DNA of 64,000 nt from Hyaloscypha bicolor E (GCF_002865645.1 NW_020194626.1:744001-808000), one strand, 5' to 3'; numbered from the stretch's first letter, positions 1 through 12,438 are shown. Program-made: numbers and translations. Notes: generated from the letters alone by a model not told the origin.

Positions 1-1511
1 TCCGTGCGATTGTGGCCCTATCTTTCAACATATTGGGCACGAAACCCATCGTTCTATTCGTTCGGATGTCCTGTTCAGGATCAGAGCTTGCGGAGTGCGT
101 CCAGACGACCTTGATGTTGTGGACGCTTTCAAAAATTCGGTTCTTCACATAGCCGCAGCACTCGAGGCACCGCCGAGCTACCTATTACACCTCATTGATA
201 TGGATGCCGACGTTCACGCGTTGAACAATGCCAAGCAAACTTTTCTGCACTTGGTGCATATATCAAGTGTCGAACAAATTCTTGATTTTCAAAGTTTAAT
301 TGGAAGTCTCGTTGATCGCCAATTCGACTTCCGGTGCCAAGACTACAATGGTCAAACAGCCATACACGCCCTTACAGAACCTCCAATTTCGCCTGACGTA
401 TTGAACGAGATTGTGCAGACCCTTGAATTTTGCAGAGTCGATCTTCCAACCACTCGAGACAACCTTGGCTTCCGCATCCAAGACCAGCTTCAGGAACTGG
501 AGTCTAAACTAACGTTGCCTACAATTAAGGATTCCCAGTTCTCTGTTGATGGAGACCTGTTCCTTGAGCAACGGGATCCCAGCAGCGATGGGCAGTTCGA
601 AGAATACAGTTTTGTCAATAGAAATTTTCAGAATTTCAAGAAGCACGACTGGGTCGAGAATTTTGAGGATTTGCAACAGTACGAGCTACACGCAGACTTA
701 CTACGCTCAATCGTCTGCTCCGGAGAAGACCCCAAATTCGAAGATGCAGATGGTCGTAATGGTCTCCATTGTCTGGCAGTAGTGCGTTTGGACTTACCGA
801 TCCCCGGCAAGCAGTCTGATCAAAAGGCGGGTTCTTCTCTCGAATTTTCGACAACGAGTCGCGAGCGGTACTTGGAGCAGCTTTTACTTGCTGGCGTGGA
901 TCCAAATAAGTAAGTATTTGGGAAAACCTCCTTCCTGTTCTAAACGGTCTCATGCGTTTATGCAGAGACAAGGTCTCAATTCTCCCGAGATGTTTCAGTG
1001 GAGCATTAGCTGACGCCACTCTCACGCAAGCTATGATAAGCAAGGAATAACGCCATTCATGGCATTCGTCATGCACCGCCGCGAAGGCGAGGACGACGAT
1101 ATGACGACGAAGATTTATCAACGACTCTTTGATGCTGGAACTGACCTTGACCGGCGCAATCGACATGGCGAGACATCTCTGCATATTGCTGTCAGATTGG
1201 GAAATCGACCTGCTACAAATTTTCTACTCTCTCATGGAGCGAACGTCCACGCTCGCACAAGCACTGGCACTGGCATTATGACCCTTGGACTGAAGCATAG
1301 TAGTAGCAGTAAAGCTGCTAAAGATGAGATATTGTACGCTCAAATACAGCTATGTACTTCCCTCATTGGAGACCGAGGCGCCGTATCTGCTCCAACGATA
1401 CTTCACGAATGGGGTTCTCCATCATTCCGCATTGCTCCAGATCGAACATCTCCAGGCCACGAGACCACTTCTCCGCGAAAGAACAATTTACGAATTTCAT
1501 ACTTTAAATAG
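1..1511 (+). CDS. Ankyrin-repeat protein, 5' end outside window
   Basis: The reading frame is already open at the window edge, so the N-terminus is missing. Exons are <2..909 and 1031..1511; the intron has GTAAGT at 910 and a CTGAC branch site before the AG at 1030. Joining them in phase gives a continuous GVDPNNYDKQGITPFM segment, a normal ankyrin loop. About 462 residues are visible. Ankyrin units include NSVLHIAAAL near visible residue 45 and HGETSLHIAV followed by LLSHGANVHA in the C-terminal third. Such repeats mediate protein-protein contacts; no enzyme domain is visible, so the partner and role are unknown. Large fungal NLR-like proteins and zinc-finger/ankyrin proteins both end this way, and the missing N-terminus decides between them. 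Confidence 0.8.
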
Positions 1512-1955
1512 ACATCTTGGTTAGCGAATTGATATGGGACGGGTCTCGGGGAACTGATTTATGGGGAAACTTGGAACGGAGTCGGGATCCGGTGGAGGTG
1601 GCGAATCGGTGTCAGAACTTGACAATTTGCTCGTTATTTCAACTGTCTGGTGAGATTGAGCGAGCCCGTTTTGAAAGTGGAAAATATTGGCTACATTCAT
1701 TTGTTTTGGCAAGGCCGAGCGGAGTTGTATGAAAGTACTTAGTAGGCCTAGGAACAAAGTAATTTAGGTATCACTGATTTTCCAATCGGCATGTAAACTT
1801 TATGCTTGACAGATGCACTTGAGATCATTATTGCCATTGCCAGTTTTATATGCTTCAACAAGTCCTGCTCCTGGGCCAAGTATTACAGACCAAAACACCA
1901 CACCCTCTTCTCCCCCTGCTTTCCCTCAGCGAATTCTACAAGTGTCCAGTCGCCC
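1512..1955. other. Intergenic, no gene seen
   Basis: Short open frames occur on both strands but none shows a domain, a plausible splice partner or a coding look. It should hold the 3' ends of the ankyrin gene and of the convergent Egh16-like pseudogene. Confidence 0.5.
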
Positions 1956-2652
1956 CTATTCAATGATTGCCTTTACCCTAGCAGCAAGGCTGCCACCTAT
2001 AACCTCTCGCTTCTTCCCAGCAGCAGCGATTTGGACAAGCACTGTGCCTCCAAAGAACCGGCGGGATTCGCACGCGTGACAGCATACACGTTCTTTACCT
2101 TAGTGCTCCGATAGCGCCAGTGAAAGCCGTGCCAGCTGGGATGTTGGCCACAAGAAGGAAGTCCTGGTTAGCCGCGTTGCTCTTCCCGTTTGTGCCTGGG
2201 ACGTTCTTAGAGACAGTTATATCCGTAAACGTCTTACCTGTAACGTCAGTCGAGATTAATACACGATCGGTCCAGCTCCATCGCCATTGATCTGAGGAAA
2301 GATCATGGTAAGGACACCGGCATTTGCTGAGATCTGCGGGATTGTGTTTCCAAAGAGCTTTTGCTTGGCAGCCAGAGCAGTAGCTACGACTATATCACCG
2401 CCCTAGTTTTGGTTAGCAGTGTATCACTAAAGAGTACGAAATATCTTACGCCCTGAGTCCCCCAAAGGCAGATTTGCCGTTGAGGACTGTGACAACCGCT
2501 TGGCTATTGACACCAGAGACGACACCAGGTCCTTGCCCCTTTCCTCCCAAGTCGCCAACAGCACCTGCGATCAAGCCATGCGCTGGAACCAGGCTGACCA
2601 GCGCAGCAGCGATGAGCAAGCCCAGTGCCAGGGAAAGAACAAGAGATGCCAA
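1956..2652 (-). pseudogene. Egh16/Mas-like secreted protein, frame-broken
   Basis: Intact members are small secreted proteins of plant-associated fungi, often expressed in appressoria. The start at 2652 opens with a clear signal peptide (LALGLLIAAALVSLVPAHG) followed by the family-like AHGLIAGAVGDLGGKG. An intron (GTAAG at 2449, AG before 2402) fits. Further family-like blocks follow in different frames: GGDIVVATALAAKQKLFGNT, INGDGAGP, STDVTGKTFTDITVSKNVPG, SNAANQDFLLVANIPAGT, KVKNVYAVTRANPAG and GGTVLVQIAAAGKK, ending at a stop at 1956. Moving between blocks needs frame changes near 2465, 2268, 2105 and 2054, two of them next to short homopolymers. Either the gene is dead or the assembly has indel errors. 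The order and spacing of blocks are normal, so decay would be recent. Confidence 0.65.
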
Positions 2653-4084
2653 GCGGTTGGTATATGTACAGAATGTAGGGAACAGTACCGTTAATGCATA
2701 TCACACAGCAGGCGAGCTGGCCAACGATATCTTGGCACACCGGAGGCGGCACTCGAGTACATTCGAGGGAGTTTCAATGCCTTCGTGTCTTGAGATACAG
2801 GAGGCGTCCAATTGCAGCAACCGCCTGGAAGAACAATCCCCGTTCCTCTCACCAAACCGCCCAAAAAGATGCAATATCTGGCGCCTGTCCGGTTCCATTG
2901 ACCATCTTCAGCTACCCGATTTATGGCTTTGGTAGACAAAGGGCTCGCTGCTCCTTACCTGGAACCCACTCACCATTACACGGTCGTCTTAGCACATTAA
3001 CCACTCTGCAGCCTCGTAACGGCTTCCTCGCAAAAGCAGCTGAAGCTTGGTATCTCCTGCCAAGTCTGCAAGAAAGCGGGGGTGCGCGCCGGCTAAGCAT
3101 ATGATCTGCGAGATCGTGCGGGGTTTCATCTGGTCTTTTCAAAAAAGAGATCTTATCTGATGTTCCATGATCTTGGCATGCGAAGCTGGAACTGGAAAAC
3201 GGGCGCAGGCGAATGCGGGGGAGGCGAGAGTCGCTATAAGAACTACCTGTCGACGTCGAGTGGCTTACTTCTTTCGGGGTTCTGAATTAGGTGGAGGGAG
3301 GGGTGGGTGGGTGTGTTGGTTGATTGCTTGCTTGGTGTCAGCTGGGTATGAATTCAGGAAAAGCTGCGTAACTAGATTTCCCATCAACCGAACCGATTCA
3401 ACTCTCCTGAAGAATCATGAATCTTGGAAGATCAAGGTATCCAGTAGCCCTCAATAGATATGCGCAGTATAACTGCGTCCGACCAAAAACGAGCTTTTCC
3501 TCTCCATGGCTGCACTGAAAGCGCCACCACAGTGAGAAAGGGAGGCGAGTCGCGATATTGAACAAGAGCAAAAGCTCGAGTCGCATGCAAGACACCCAGA
3601 CGTAGTCGAGGAAATATTCGTTGATCCAATTCAATCCAACGTTTGTGAGATCTAAAGTAGAAGGAGCGATCAGCAGTAAACGCCATTCTGGCAGTTAGGA
3701 CCAATGGCTCGAGCGAGGACGCGGCAAGTATTTGAGGAACGAGCGACTTGAATTCTTGTATTGACTTTATGGAAGTGATCGATCGTCTCGTCTGTCATCG
3801 ATTGGCAAGAACTGGGACTCGATCACTATAAAAGCAGGTCAGTCGCGAAAGGTGTCTTTAGTGAGGGAACGCAATAAAATGAAGCCAGGAAGCAAATCTC
3901 TCTAGCTATTGTACAGGCTCACGACGGAAAAACGCCAGGGGTATCATTCCATCTTTGTCCGTACGCCGTAGTGCAAATGCAAGCCCTTTCATAACGCATC
4001 ACATATCAATGTTGACGATATCATGATCCTCAAGATATCGTTCCTTCCGGGGTGGAAAAGAGGGTGGAAACACCAATCAAGCCT
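2653..4084. other. Intergenic stretch, no supported gene
   Basis: About 1.4 kb. A TATA-like CTATAAAAG lies near 3825-3833 on the plus strand but only tiny frames follow it. The part next to 2653 presumably held the promoter of the Egh16-like gene, and the part below 4085 the 3' UTR of the TRF4-type gene. Confidence 0.4.
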
Positions 4085-6634
4085 CTACTCGAACTGAGTG
4101 CGGTCAACGGGACCATAGAGGTTATCGTGAACGTGAGCAAGATGCTCGCGTTGGAGTTTGAAGGAGGTGTAGTTGCCACCAAGAATGCATCCGAGGATGC
4201 TCTGATTCCGGCGATCAGCAGCATACTGCAATTCACCCATCCGCTTCTGCAAAGCGTCGTAGGATTTAGAGAAGCACTTCAGGATTGTTTCCGTGTTGGA
4301 GGATCCACCAGCGATGTCATTGCTGGATCTATTAGGATCGACGATGGCGAGCTTGTTCTTGTACGGGATGTTTGCATCGGCCTACGTAAGGGTCAGTGTT
4401 CGACATCTCCCCACCGCGCAAGCTGACTCACCTTCGGAATGTATCCTGGGGGGTTCAATTGAATCGCCGTGTGTTCATAGTTGAACTGATTGCCATACAA
4501 ATCCAAGAACTCCATGAGGATCTCACCGAGGTGATGCTCGGGGATCATGCTTCCGCTTTGAACTTGTGGCATATTCTGGAGAAGACTTACGACAAGACAG
4601 GTTACCGAAAATCCACCGATACCTCCGTTGACCGGCTCGTTGAGACCTCTCATGGCAAGGAGATGCTTGATCAGTGTGACGAGAATGGGCATTGCCGGAA
4701 AGGTAGCCTTCCAATCTTGGAATGTCCTATTCGCGATCAAGCCGGTATCATTTTCGAAGGACACATCGATTCTGAGACCCGTAACTCTGTCAACAAATTT
4801 GACAAGAGGGACTTTGGCCTTGGGGATGACTTCAGTCTTTCCATTCAAGGCTAGGTTGCACTCTTTCAAGAATGTGGAGAATTTGAAGAGACTGTTCTTT
4901 TTACCCAGAATCTGGTTCCCGCCCTTCATGTAAGTGTCTGAAACACAGACCAGATCCATATCGCTCGTAGGGAGGTACAGCCCGGCTGGGAACGAACCAA
5001 ACGTACGAATATCTGCGTATCTTTCAAAGAATTGTTTTACATTGCTGCGAAGCTGTTCAACGAGCTGCGTGCGAATGAACTGCTCAAAATCACGAGGCTT
5101 AACGAAATGGTAAAAGTCCATGATTTCCTTGTGAAGCCTGACTGAAGTTAGTTATTGTAGAACATCAAGGTAATAGTACTTACCAGACACCCATGTTAGC
5201 AGAATCGGAATGATCAATGGACAGCCACGGGGTGGGCGAAACGTCATGTTGGACTCTCCATTCCTTCACGATCTCACCAGTGGCAGCTGGTTTCTTTCCT
5301 CCACTGGAATGGATCATTGGCGGTGCCTTGAGAGGGCCTTTGATCTCATCTCTGATGGTGCGCTTGCGGTTACCTAAATCAGGATTCGGTGTCAGATCGA
5401 TGTGTGCGGCTGGCTTGGTGGGAAGTTGGTTTTGAGGAGGCTTATTGGGAAGTTGGTGCTGAGGAGGCTTCTCATTCAAAGGCTTGGTCTTAGCTGCTGG
5501 CGGCTGCAGCTTAGAATCGTTGTCAATTTGTTTGGTGCCTTGAGCCGGTTGATTCTCACGAAACTGGTTCGGGGAACCAGACTGTTGTTCTTGCTTGTGT
5601 GTGTTGTCGCGATGCCTGAGCCTTGGACCTGTCGGAGCACCCTCGACCCCATTTCCAGGCCGCTGAGCCAGCATACTGTTATCATCCTGACCATCGCCAT
5701 CGAAGCCAAAGGAAATGAAATCATCAGTCACTGCTTCGGTCTTGTTTATGTTCTCATAAGAGGACGTAACGCGAGCCTTTCTGATCAGCTTGACAACGTC
5801 CTTCTTCTTTCGCTGAGATTCATCGAGAGGAGGCAGAACCGTGTACGGATCAGGGTTTGACCATTTCGGAACACTGTCGCCATCTGCAACCTTGATAGCA
5901 TCGGTTCTGGCTTGCTTCTTCTTCGGTTCAGCACCTTCGCTGTCGGACAGATTCATCTCAGCTTCATCACTGTCGGAAACATCTTCCATTGGCACATATT
6001 TGATCGCGTTTCCTTGATCATCGTCCATGCCTGGCATCAATTCAGGTGTAGGAGCACGATTGCCTCTGAGGAATTCTCGGTCTGATGCCATTCTGGGGCC
6101 AGCACGACCACGATAGCCGCCTCGCGTCGCGCCCCGATTGTTGTTGGCATTGTCAGCACGACCACGGTAGCCGCCATTGCTGTCTTGAAGATTAGTGCGC
6201 TGACGCGGTGGAGATCGTAGTCGGGAAGAAGCCTGGAAGTCAAGGGCTGGTGGCGCATCATGACGGAAGCTGAACTCGGTCGGGCGATCACGATACGAAC
6301 CGGTCGCAGGACCACGAGGTGGGGAAATGCCAGGAGGGTAGTTCTCGTGACGAGGTCTTTGGTCATACGAAGGCTGATCGTACGAAGGCCTGTACGAGTT
6401 CTGGGCGGCGCCGCGAAACTGGTACACTTGCTCGGGTTCCTGACGGTAGTAGTTGTCGCTCTGGGGGCGGTATGAATCACCATTACCGTATCCATTGCGT
6501 GGCCTAGGAGGCAGTCCTGGGGGAAGGGGGGGCTGTCTCGACATGTTGTCGTTGTTGCGTCGTTTGGTCCTGGTCATGCTTTCGAGAGGTGGTTGAAGGA
6601 AGAGGTTGCTTTTGAATTTCCTTCGAAAATTCAT
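4085..6634 (-). CDS. TRF4: TRF4/Cid14-type non-canonical poly(A) polymerase
   Basis: Nuclear nucleotidyltransferase of the TRAMP type, which adds short A tails to aberrant RNAs for exosome decay. Exons are 5184..6634, 5138-1=5137 down to 4432, and 4381..4085 (817 aa). Introns 5138..5183 and 4382..4431 keep phase and create MGVWLHKEIMDFYHFVKP across the first junction, a conserved family block. The Pol-beta-like core has GSFPAGLYLPTSDMDLV (GS near residue 531, metal-binding Asp 543 and 545) and a third Asp in LRIDVSFEND near 608. The PAP-associated part shows GGIGGFSVTCLVVSLLQ near 656-672. The first 480 residues are Arg/Gly/Pro-rich and disordered with acidic patches, typical of fungal homologues. 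The start may instead be Met20 or Met31. It is divergent from the peroxin gene. Confidence 0.92.
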
Positions 6635-7172
6635 CCGATGACGCTACTTTAGCTCAGTCACGTGGGAACAAGGCTGTGGCTGCTTGGTAACCAATAGGCA
6701 AGAGCGAATGCATGCTATTCTGCGAAATGGGGCGTTCTTAAGAAAGATAATATGATTGGTAAAAATATATGGTCATCTAGTATTTACATTCTTGCAGAGT
6801 TCCTCTTGAAATGCGAAGGTCATCCTGACCTTGCGACCCGTTGGCTGCAAGGCTACCTTCAAATGATGCCGAGCTTTGCATGCATGTGACGCGCGGGTAA
6901 CCGTCCTTTGATCTCAAGAGATGCTTTCATCGTCCTTTTCAATGTAAATTATAGTCTGCTTAATGCTGGAGACCTTTGCGAAGTCTCCCACAAGCAATGA
7001 TTCTCTAATGAATTAACACAATCTCGTGGCACACTCGATTGCTTACTTCCGCGTTTTCGCAAGCAGGTTTGCCTGGGCCGAATAATGACGAATGGCTGCA
7101 TTTGTACATCGTACCTTCATCCCTATGGACAAGAACCACCCATGACTAATTGTACTTCAGGATACACCCTGG
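6635..7172. promoter_or_regulatory. Divergent promoter region, TRF4-type / peroxin
   Basis: 538 bp separate the start codons of two divergent genes. No ORF of interest lies here. I see no recognisable operator; the division into two promoters is inferred from gene orientation only. Confidence 0.4.
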
Positions 7173-8958
7173 ATGATGTCTTCCACTCCGGGTTCATCAC
7201 GAAGAGACGATGATGGAGGCTCCCTAGCCAGCAATGATCCGAATCCTCCGACGGTGGCAGCATTCTCACCAGTGACGCTTTCTCATGCCACATCTGCTAA
7301 CAAGCAGCGCTCTACGATACTTGTCCACCAGAAATCGCCGCTATTGATCGCAACTCCTCCTCAGATCACCAGAGCTTTGGCATATTCACATCCGTTTCTG
7401 CTGCCTCTAAACAAGCTCGCCGGATTGCTGACATGGACGAGTGGAGATCCTTGGGAGAGCTTCTTGCTCCTGGCCGGTTTCTGGGGGGTGGTGTTATACG
7501 GAGACGTAGTAATGCGATATGCTGGGCCCGTGGCGATCGTTATGGGGTTGATATTGGGGATGTACTCGAGGCGTTACTCGCCACTTTCATCCACGAGTTG
7601 GACTGGAGAAAAGCCGAAGAAAGGACATAAAAAGACGGATTCCGAAGCTACGAATACCAAACACCAAAAGACGCTGGACGAGATTGTAGAAACCCTGAAA
7701 GTCTTTACATCACGATGTAATGTGCTGCTGGATCCTCTCCTCGAGCTTACCGACTTCCTCTCCACCCAACGAACCGCAACATCCGCTACAACCAGGCCTG
7801 CCCTTACCACCCTCTTGATCCGAATCCTTCTCATCACACCACTCTGGATTGTCTTGACCCTCAGACCTATTCAGATTATCACAACCAAACGAATGGTTCT
7901 AGTTGCAGGCACACTGTTCTTGACATGGCATTCTCGACCTAACAGGGTATCGAGAGCTATACTGTGGAGATCCGCACTTATTCGCCGAATGTTGGCTACC
8001 TTGACAGGCCTCCACTTCTCTGATAACCTCACCCCACCACCACCAGCTTCCGATGCACCACCTCTACCGCCCCGAAAACAGACCGAATATCAAGAGAAAG
8101 CTTCACTAGCTGCTTCAGCAGCTGCAAAAAGAAGGCCAGATGCTCCAGGAGTTAGATTCACATTCATATTGTATGAAAATCAACGGAGGTGGGTTGCTTT
8201 AGGTTGGACTACGTCCTTGTTTGCATATGAAAGGGCAGCATGGACTGATGAGCACCTAAACGTTGCTCCTGCAAGAGAAGATTTTGAACTCCCAGATGTA
8301 GAAGGTGGTGCAGCAAGATGGAGGTGGGCGGAAGGAAGTAAATGGCTCGTAGAAGGTGCTGGAGAATTTGACGAAGGTGGCGTCAAGGCGAAGCCTGAGA
8401 CTACTGATGGTGGACAAGGTTGGATCTACTACGATAATAAGGTTTGTTTTGCCTCCAGTTTATGAGATAGTAGTGGGGTTCCAAAATCAGTTTTTCGATC
8501 AAAGTCGATACCAGTGCTGACAAGCACTACAGTGGCAGAACGGACGAAGAGGACAAGATGGCTGGGGACGCTACACACGCCGACGAAAATGGTATCGCGA
8601 TGCAGAACTAGTCGAGGTTTCTCCCTCCACAGAAATCACACCCTCACCAACCCCCACGCGTGACAGTCCTAGAGCACAACAGACACCTATCTCTGCACCA
8701 CTCTTCTCCGAACCCTTACAGGACAATCTAGAATACACCGACAAGGCTAGTATCAGAAGTGGCAAGTCTAAAGCAGAAAGTACTAGTAAAAGTGATGGCT
8801 CGTCCACAAAAAGCTCCGGTTTCAAAAGCAGACCAGCAAACCTGAGGAGAAGAGGCACAGGAAGTAGTTTAAGCATTGCCAGCGATGATGAGAGAGTCCC
8901 GAGAGCTAGGGAAGCGGATTGGGGCATCGCAGATGATGTCAGGATGGGATTAGAATAA
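7173..8958 (+). CDS. Peroxisomal membrane peroxin with dysferlin domain (Pex23/30 family)
   Basis: Members sit in ER subdomains and peroxisome membranes, shape tubules and control peroxisome number. Exons are 7173..8441 and 8533..8958 (564 aa); the 91-nt intron has GTTTGT and CTACAG, joining YYDNK to WQNGRRGQ in phase. Hydrophobic segments lie around residues 70-90, 96-130 and 210-235, as in the Pex24 transmembrane domain. The dysferlin N motif RFTFILYENQRRWVALGW is near residue 330 and the C motif GWGRYTRRRKWYR near 435, with the conserved Trp and Arg residues present. The C-terminus is Ser/Lys-rich and disordered. Family assignment is firm; which member (Pex30/31/32 or Pex28/29 type) is not decided by the sequence alone. 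Confidence 0.88.
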
Positions 8959-9201
8959 CATCCCTCGTCGTGTACACAATTATAGGCTTACTTGGATCAT
9001 TGGGCTGGAGTTTTGAGCGACTACCAATAATCATGACTTGCTGTTGTCTCAGATTTTGTTGCCATATGACCACCGTTCGCGAAGTGTTCGATATATTTGT
9101 GCTTGAATAAAGCCCTGAGCAGTGGCTAGGCTCAATGAACATCTGTCTCTATAATTACAAGACCAACCCTTTTCGCCCATTTATTATGCCGCCATGCACA
9201 C

Positions 9202-10179
9202 TCACAGACCCGTTCCAACTTTAGCTCCTAGTACCTTAGTTCCTCTACTCGAAAAGATCCCCATAATGCCAAAGCTGATGTAAAATAGTGCAAGGGGATA
9301 TGCGACCAATCCACGCATATCTCTCATCCTTCCCACTACGCAGAACATCCCAGAACTGCTGTATGTGCACCACACAATCGCCAAGCTCGTCAACACATAT
9401 CCCAGCATGCCATCCATTGGAAGTATTACGCCTACAAGACTTGTCAACACCAGAGGTAACAAGCAATATCCTAACACGGATGCGCTTCGGGTGAAGGTTA
9501 AGGTCGAGGAAAGGTGTGAAGAACCATGGGCAGGAGGTGATGGATCCGACGATGTGTCTCCTAATGGTGGTGACATGAGGGAAAGTATTGTGTGGAGAGA
9601 GATGCTGCCTAGGAGGGCGAGGCCGTAAATGTATCCGAAGTGGACTTTTCCGGAGAACATGAGGAACGTTCCGAAGAGGAGGAAGAAGAGAACGGGACCC
9701 GCGAGGTCAGAGTCGTCCATTATGTGCTGGTCTATTCGAGCGAGTGGATTGAGAACAGCTAATGTCTATTTTACACACATTAGCTTCAGCCCTTGCTGCA
9801 TTGAACTCGACATGAAGCTCCAGTATGGGCAGCTTACCTTGCTCTGAATATGTGAGAAGTTCACTCCAAGCTCCTCTAACAGCGGTGGCTCCCCGTCATA
9901 ACCCTCTGTCCCAAATGCCGCCAACCATCCAGTTCTCAATCCTCCTTGCTCGCCCATCCTCCCACTGACTCCCTGCGGCGCCCCAAAGCCCGAATTAAAG
10001 CCTCCAGCAGCACCATAAGCTGGGCTTCCACCCGATGCTCCATATCCATACGAAGCTTGCGAAGGTGTTGCGTGACCGGACACAGGATTTGGTGTGTATG
10101 ACGAAGGGTAGAACTGTAAGTTTTGCGCTGAAGACGCGCCGTAAGGAGGATTGGGTGGTTGTTGGAAGAATTGTGACAT
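9202..10179 (-). CDS. YIP1: YIP1-family Golgi membrane protein
   Basis: Yip1 is a multispanning ER-Golgi membrane protein that binds Rab GTPases and Yif1 and is needed for COPII vesicle formation. Exons are 9838..10179 and 9202..9765 (301 aa). The intron 9766..9837 starts GTAAGC and ends ATAG; splicing yields ELGVNFSHIQSK joined to TLAVLNPLARIDQHIMDD, the conserved block before the membrane domain. The N-terminal 90 residues are Tyr/Gly/Pro/Gln-rich, as in all Yip1 proteins. Five hydrophobic segments follow DSDLAGP. It shares a 281-bp divergent promoter region with PAM16. Confusion with Yip4/5 paralogues is unlikely because DLAGP and the length fit Yip1 best. Confidence 0.9.
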
Positions 10180-10460
10180 TTTGAGAGACTTTAACTGAAT
10201 ACTAGAAGAAGCTGTAAACTGGGCTGCTCAGATGAGCTTTGAGGAATGTGTTCTCAGCGTGCTGGTTGACGTGGTTTCTTGAGAGGTGCTGTTTACGCCT
10301 TGAATGTCAGGAACGAGGATTTTTGGATCGCGGGAAGTTCCGAAGGCTGACCAGAAAAAGTTCCTAGAGGAAGATCACGCCTTTTTGATCTAAACTATTC
10401 TTGACATTCAACGGACGATTCTGATCTTGCAGGCAGTGTGTGTTGTCGCTTCATTACAGC

Positions 10461-10965
10461 ATGGTATGTGGCTTCCTGGGTCAACTCAGAGAAGTCTGCT
10501 TTATTCAGAAGGAACTACTCAATGGCTGAGTGCTAACTGCTATCTCAGGCGCATCGAATAATAACCCAAGTTGTGGTGACCGGCACAAGAGTCCTCAGCC
10601 GTGCCTTTGCAGAAGCATGGAAGCAAGCGTCCGCCTCTTCACAATACGCCAAAGCGCAAGCAAAGAACAATCCGGGTGCTGCAAACACATTCGCCTCCCA
10701 TGGACTGACGCTTGAAGAGGCCTGCAAGATCCTGAATGTGAAGCCGCCACAAAATGGGAAAGCAAATATGGAGGATGTGACAGAAAGATTCAAAAGGCTG
10801 TTCGATGTCAATGATCCGCAAAAGGGTGGAAGTTTCTACCTACAAAGCAAGATCCTAAGGGCGCGAGAGAGGATAGAGTCGGAAATACGGCAAGCGGAAG
10901 AGAAAGCAAGTAGGGAAGCAGAGCTGAAGGAAGGATGGAAGCCAAAGGTTTTCAAGGATCGATAG
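10461..10965 (+). CDS. PAM16: PAM16/TIM16, J-like subunit of the mitochondrial import motor
   Basis: Pam16 is a degenerate J-protein on the matrix face of TIM23; it holds Pam18 and restrains its stimulation of mtHsp70. The first exon is only the start codon, 10461..10463; intron 10464..10548 (GTATGT...CTCAG) is followed by exon 10549..10965, giving 139 aa. The mature start reads MAHRIITQVVVTGTRVLSRA, the conserved family N-terminus. The J-like domain spans about residues 60-115: LTLEEACKILNV, then a degenerate helix II/III with DVND where a true J protein has HPD, and GGSFYLQSKI. The C-terminus is charged (EGWKPKVFKDR). Without the splice the protein would lack the conserved MAHRIITQV, so I favour the ATG-only exon. 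Confidence 0.93.
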
Positions 10966-11386
10966 CACTGAGTGTGGTGACATATCTGGTGCTGGGTGCG
11001 GTGGCCATACCCGGTTGTTGATTTGGGAGTTGGAAAGGGAACTCAGCTTTGAATCGTGTGATGGCGGCCTTCGACCCGGGCACAGTCTCGAAATCTTCCC
11101 TCTGTATTCGACATAGCCAGGCGTTTGGGGCTCTAATGTATATTCAAGTGGTTTGGGCATTGCATGACCTGGAGGTCAACATACACGTGTACGATATCGA
11201 AGTCTTGAATGGAGAAGATTTCAAGTTACAGTCACTTAGGACTGCACACGCTTTGTTGGTGAGAACGGACTCGTCCATGAATTTCTCTCGAAATTAGAAA
11301 GTAGATCTTGCCCTCGAAGTATATTCCCCCTCCCCTTTCTCAAGCAAACTAGTGACTTATTTCAGAAACAGTTCTCGCCGTAGCGA

Positions 11387-12438
11387 TTAGCAAGCAGTAT
11401 AGCCCCCATCCACCTCTACAGAAGTCCCAGTGATAAAGCTTGATTTATCACTCAGCAGAAAACTAGCAGTATAGGCTATTTCTTCCGGCAGACCCCATCG
11501 AGCCATTGGCGCTCTCGCAGCAACAGCGTTGCTCTATTCACAGGTCAGTATAAAAATCCTTGAGCATTCTCTGCCCGAAACTTGCATTTGGGCTGTCCCA
11601 GAGCATCTTGCTGATTTCAGTCTTAACCCATCCAGGACTGATAGCGTTGACTCTGATCCCATCCGGAGCATAGTCCTTGGCGTCTGTTTTGGTCAATCCC
11701 AAGACCCCGTGTTTCGACATCACATATGGCGAAACTCTACTAATGGCCAGGCTGCCACTCACAGATGCAACGTTGAGAATGGTGCCCCTTGTCTTGAGTG
11801 GGAGTCCAGTCCTGGATAGGCGTCAGTTTCATGGTCAGATGCGCTGTTCTCCCCTGGATGGCGTAATTGCTGTCCCGCAGAAGCACAACATCTGGCCTGG
11901 GTGATCCAGTATTATCATAGAAAAACTCACGTTACCGGCCTCAACTCTTGCTTCAACATCTGTCGAATCTAATTTTAGAGTTAGCCATTGCTCGATAGAG
12001 AACATAACCGGAGGGCTGGGTCATGGTCTCGGAAGGATATCACAAGACACTCAGAATTCGGAAATTCATCCGCCCCTACACCTACTTGCGCTCTCTCGCA
12101 ATACCAAACTCCTTTGAGATTAACCCCAAGAACTGCGTCAAGATTGTCGGAATTCATGTCAGCTGTTCTCGCAATTGTTCCAGGAATGCCAGCTCCGTTG
12201 AAACAAATATCCAGTCGTCCGAAAGTCGCAACTGTCTTCTCAACTGCGGAATCGACCTGATATTCTTTGCTGCAATCGGCTCCGATTTTGAGGACTTCGA
12301 TGGACGGGTCGAGTTCGACAATTTTGGCGGCTATGTCCGCGAGGTGAGCTTCGATGAGATCAATGAGAGCTACGTTCTTGATTCCATCAGCTACGAGACG
12401 CAAGGCTACTGCTCGGCCGATTCCCGAGCCAGCACCTT
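11387..12438 (-). pseudogene. Short-chain dehydrogenase/reductase, probably broken
   Basis: Classical SDR fold, NAD(P)-dependent oxidoreductase; substrate unknown. Pieces on the minus strand: 12086..12438 (GAGSGIGRAVALR cofactor loop, FNGAGIPG), 11931..11968 (IRQMLKQELRPV) and 11538..11811 (LNVASVSG with the catalytic Ser, YVMSK with catalytic Tyr/Lys, RVNAISPGW). Introns 11969..12085 and 11812..11930 are GT-AG and in phase. Two problems remain. After DFYTDL there is a stop, yet the family-typical C-terminus ([14 protein letters not shown] through [13 protein letters not shown]) follows in another frame down to a stop at 11387. At the 5' end, VAFIT is joined to the cofactor loop only through a GC-AG intron (about 12439-12482), and no in-frame ATG precedes it. 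Gene decay or indel errors would both explain this. Confidence 0.6.

Noticed and set aside
5217..6507. Plus-strand frames opposite the TRF4-type gene
   Set aside because: Shadows of its low-complexity N-terminal region.
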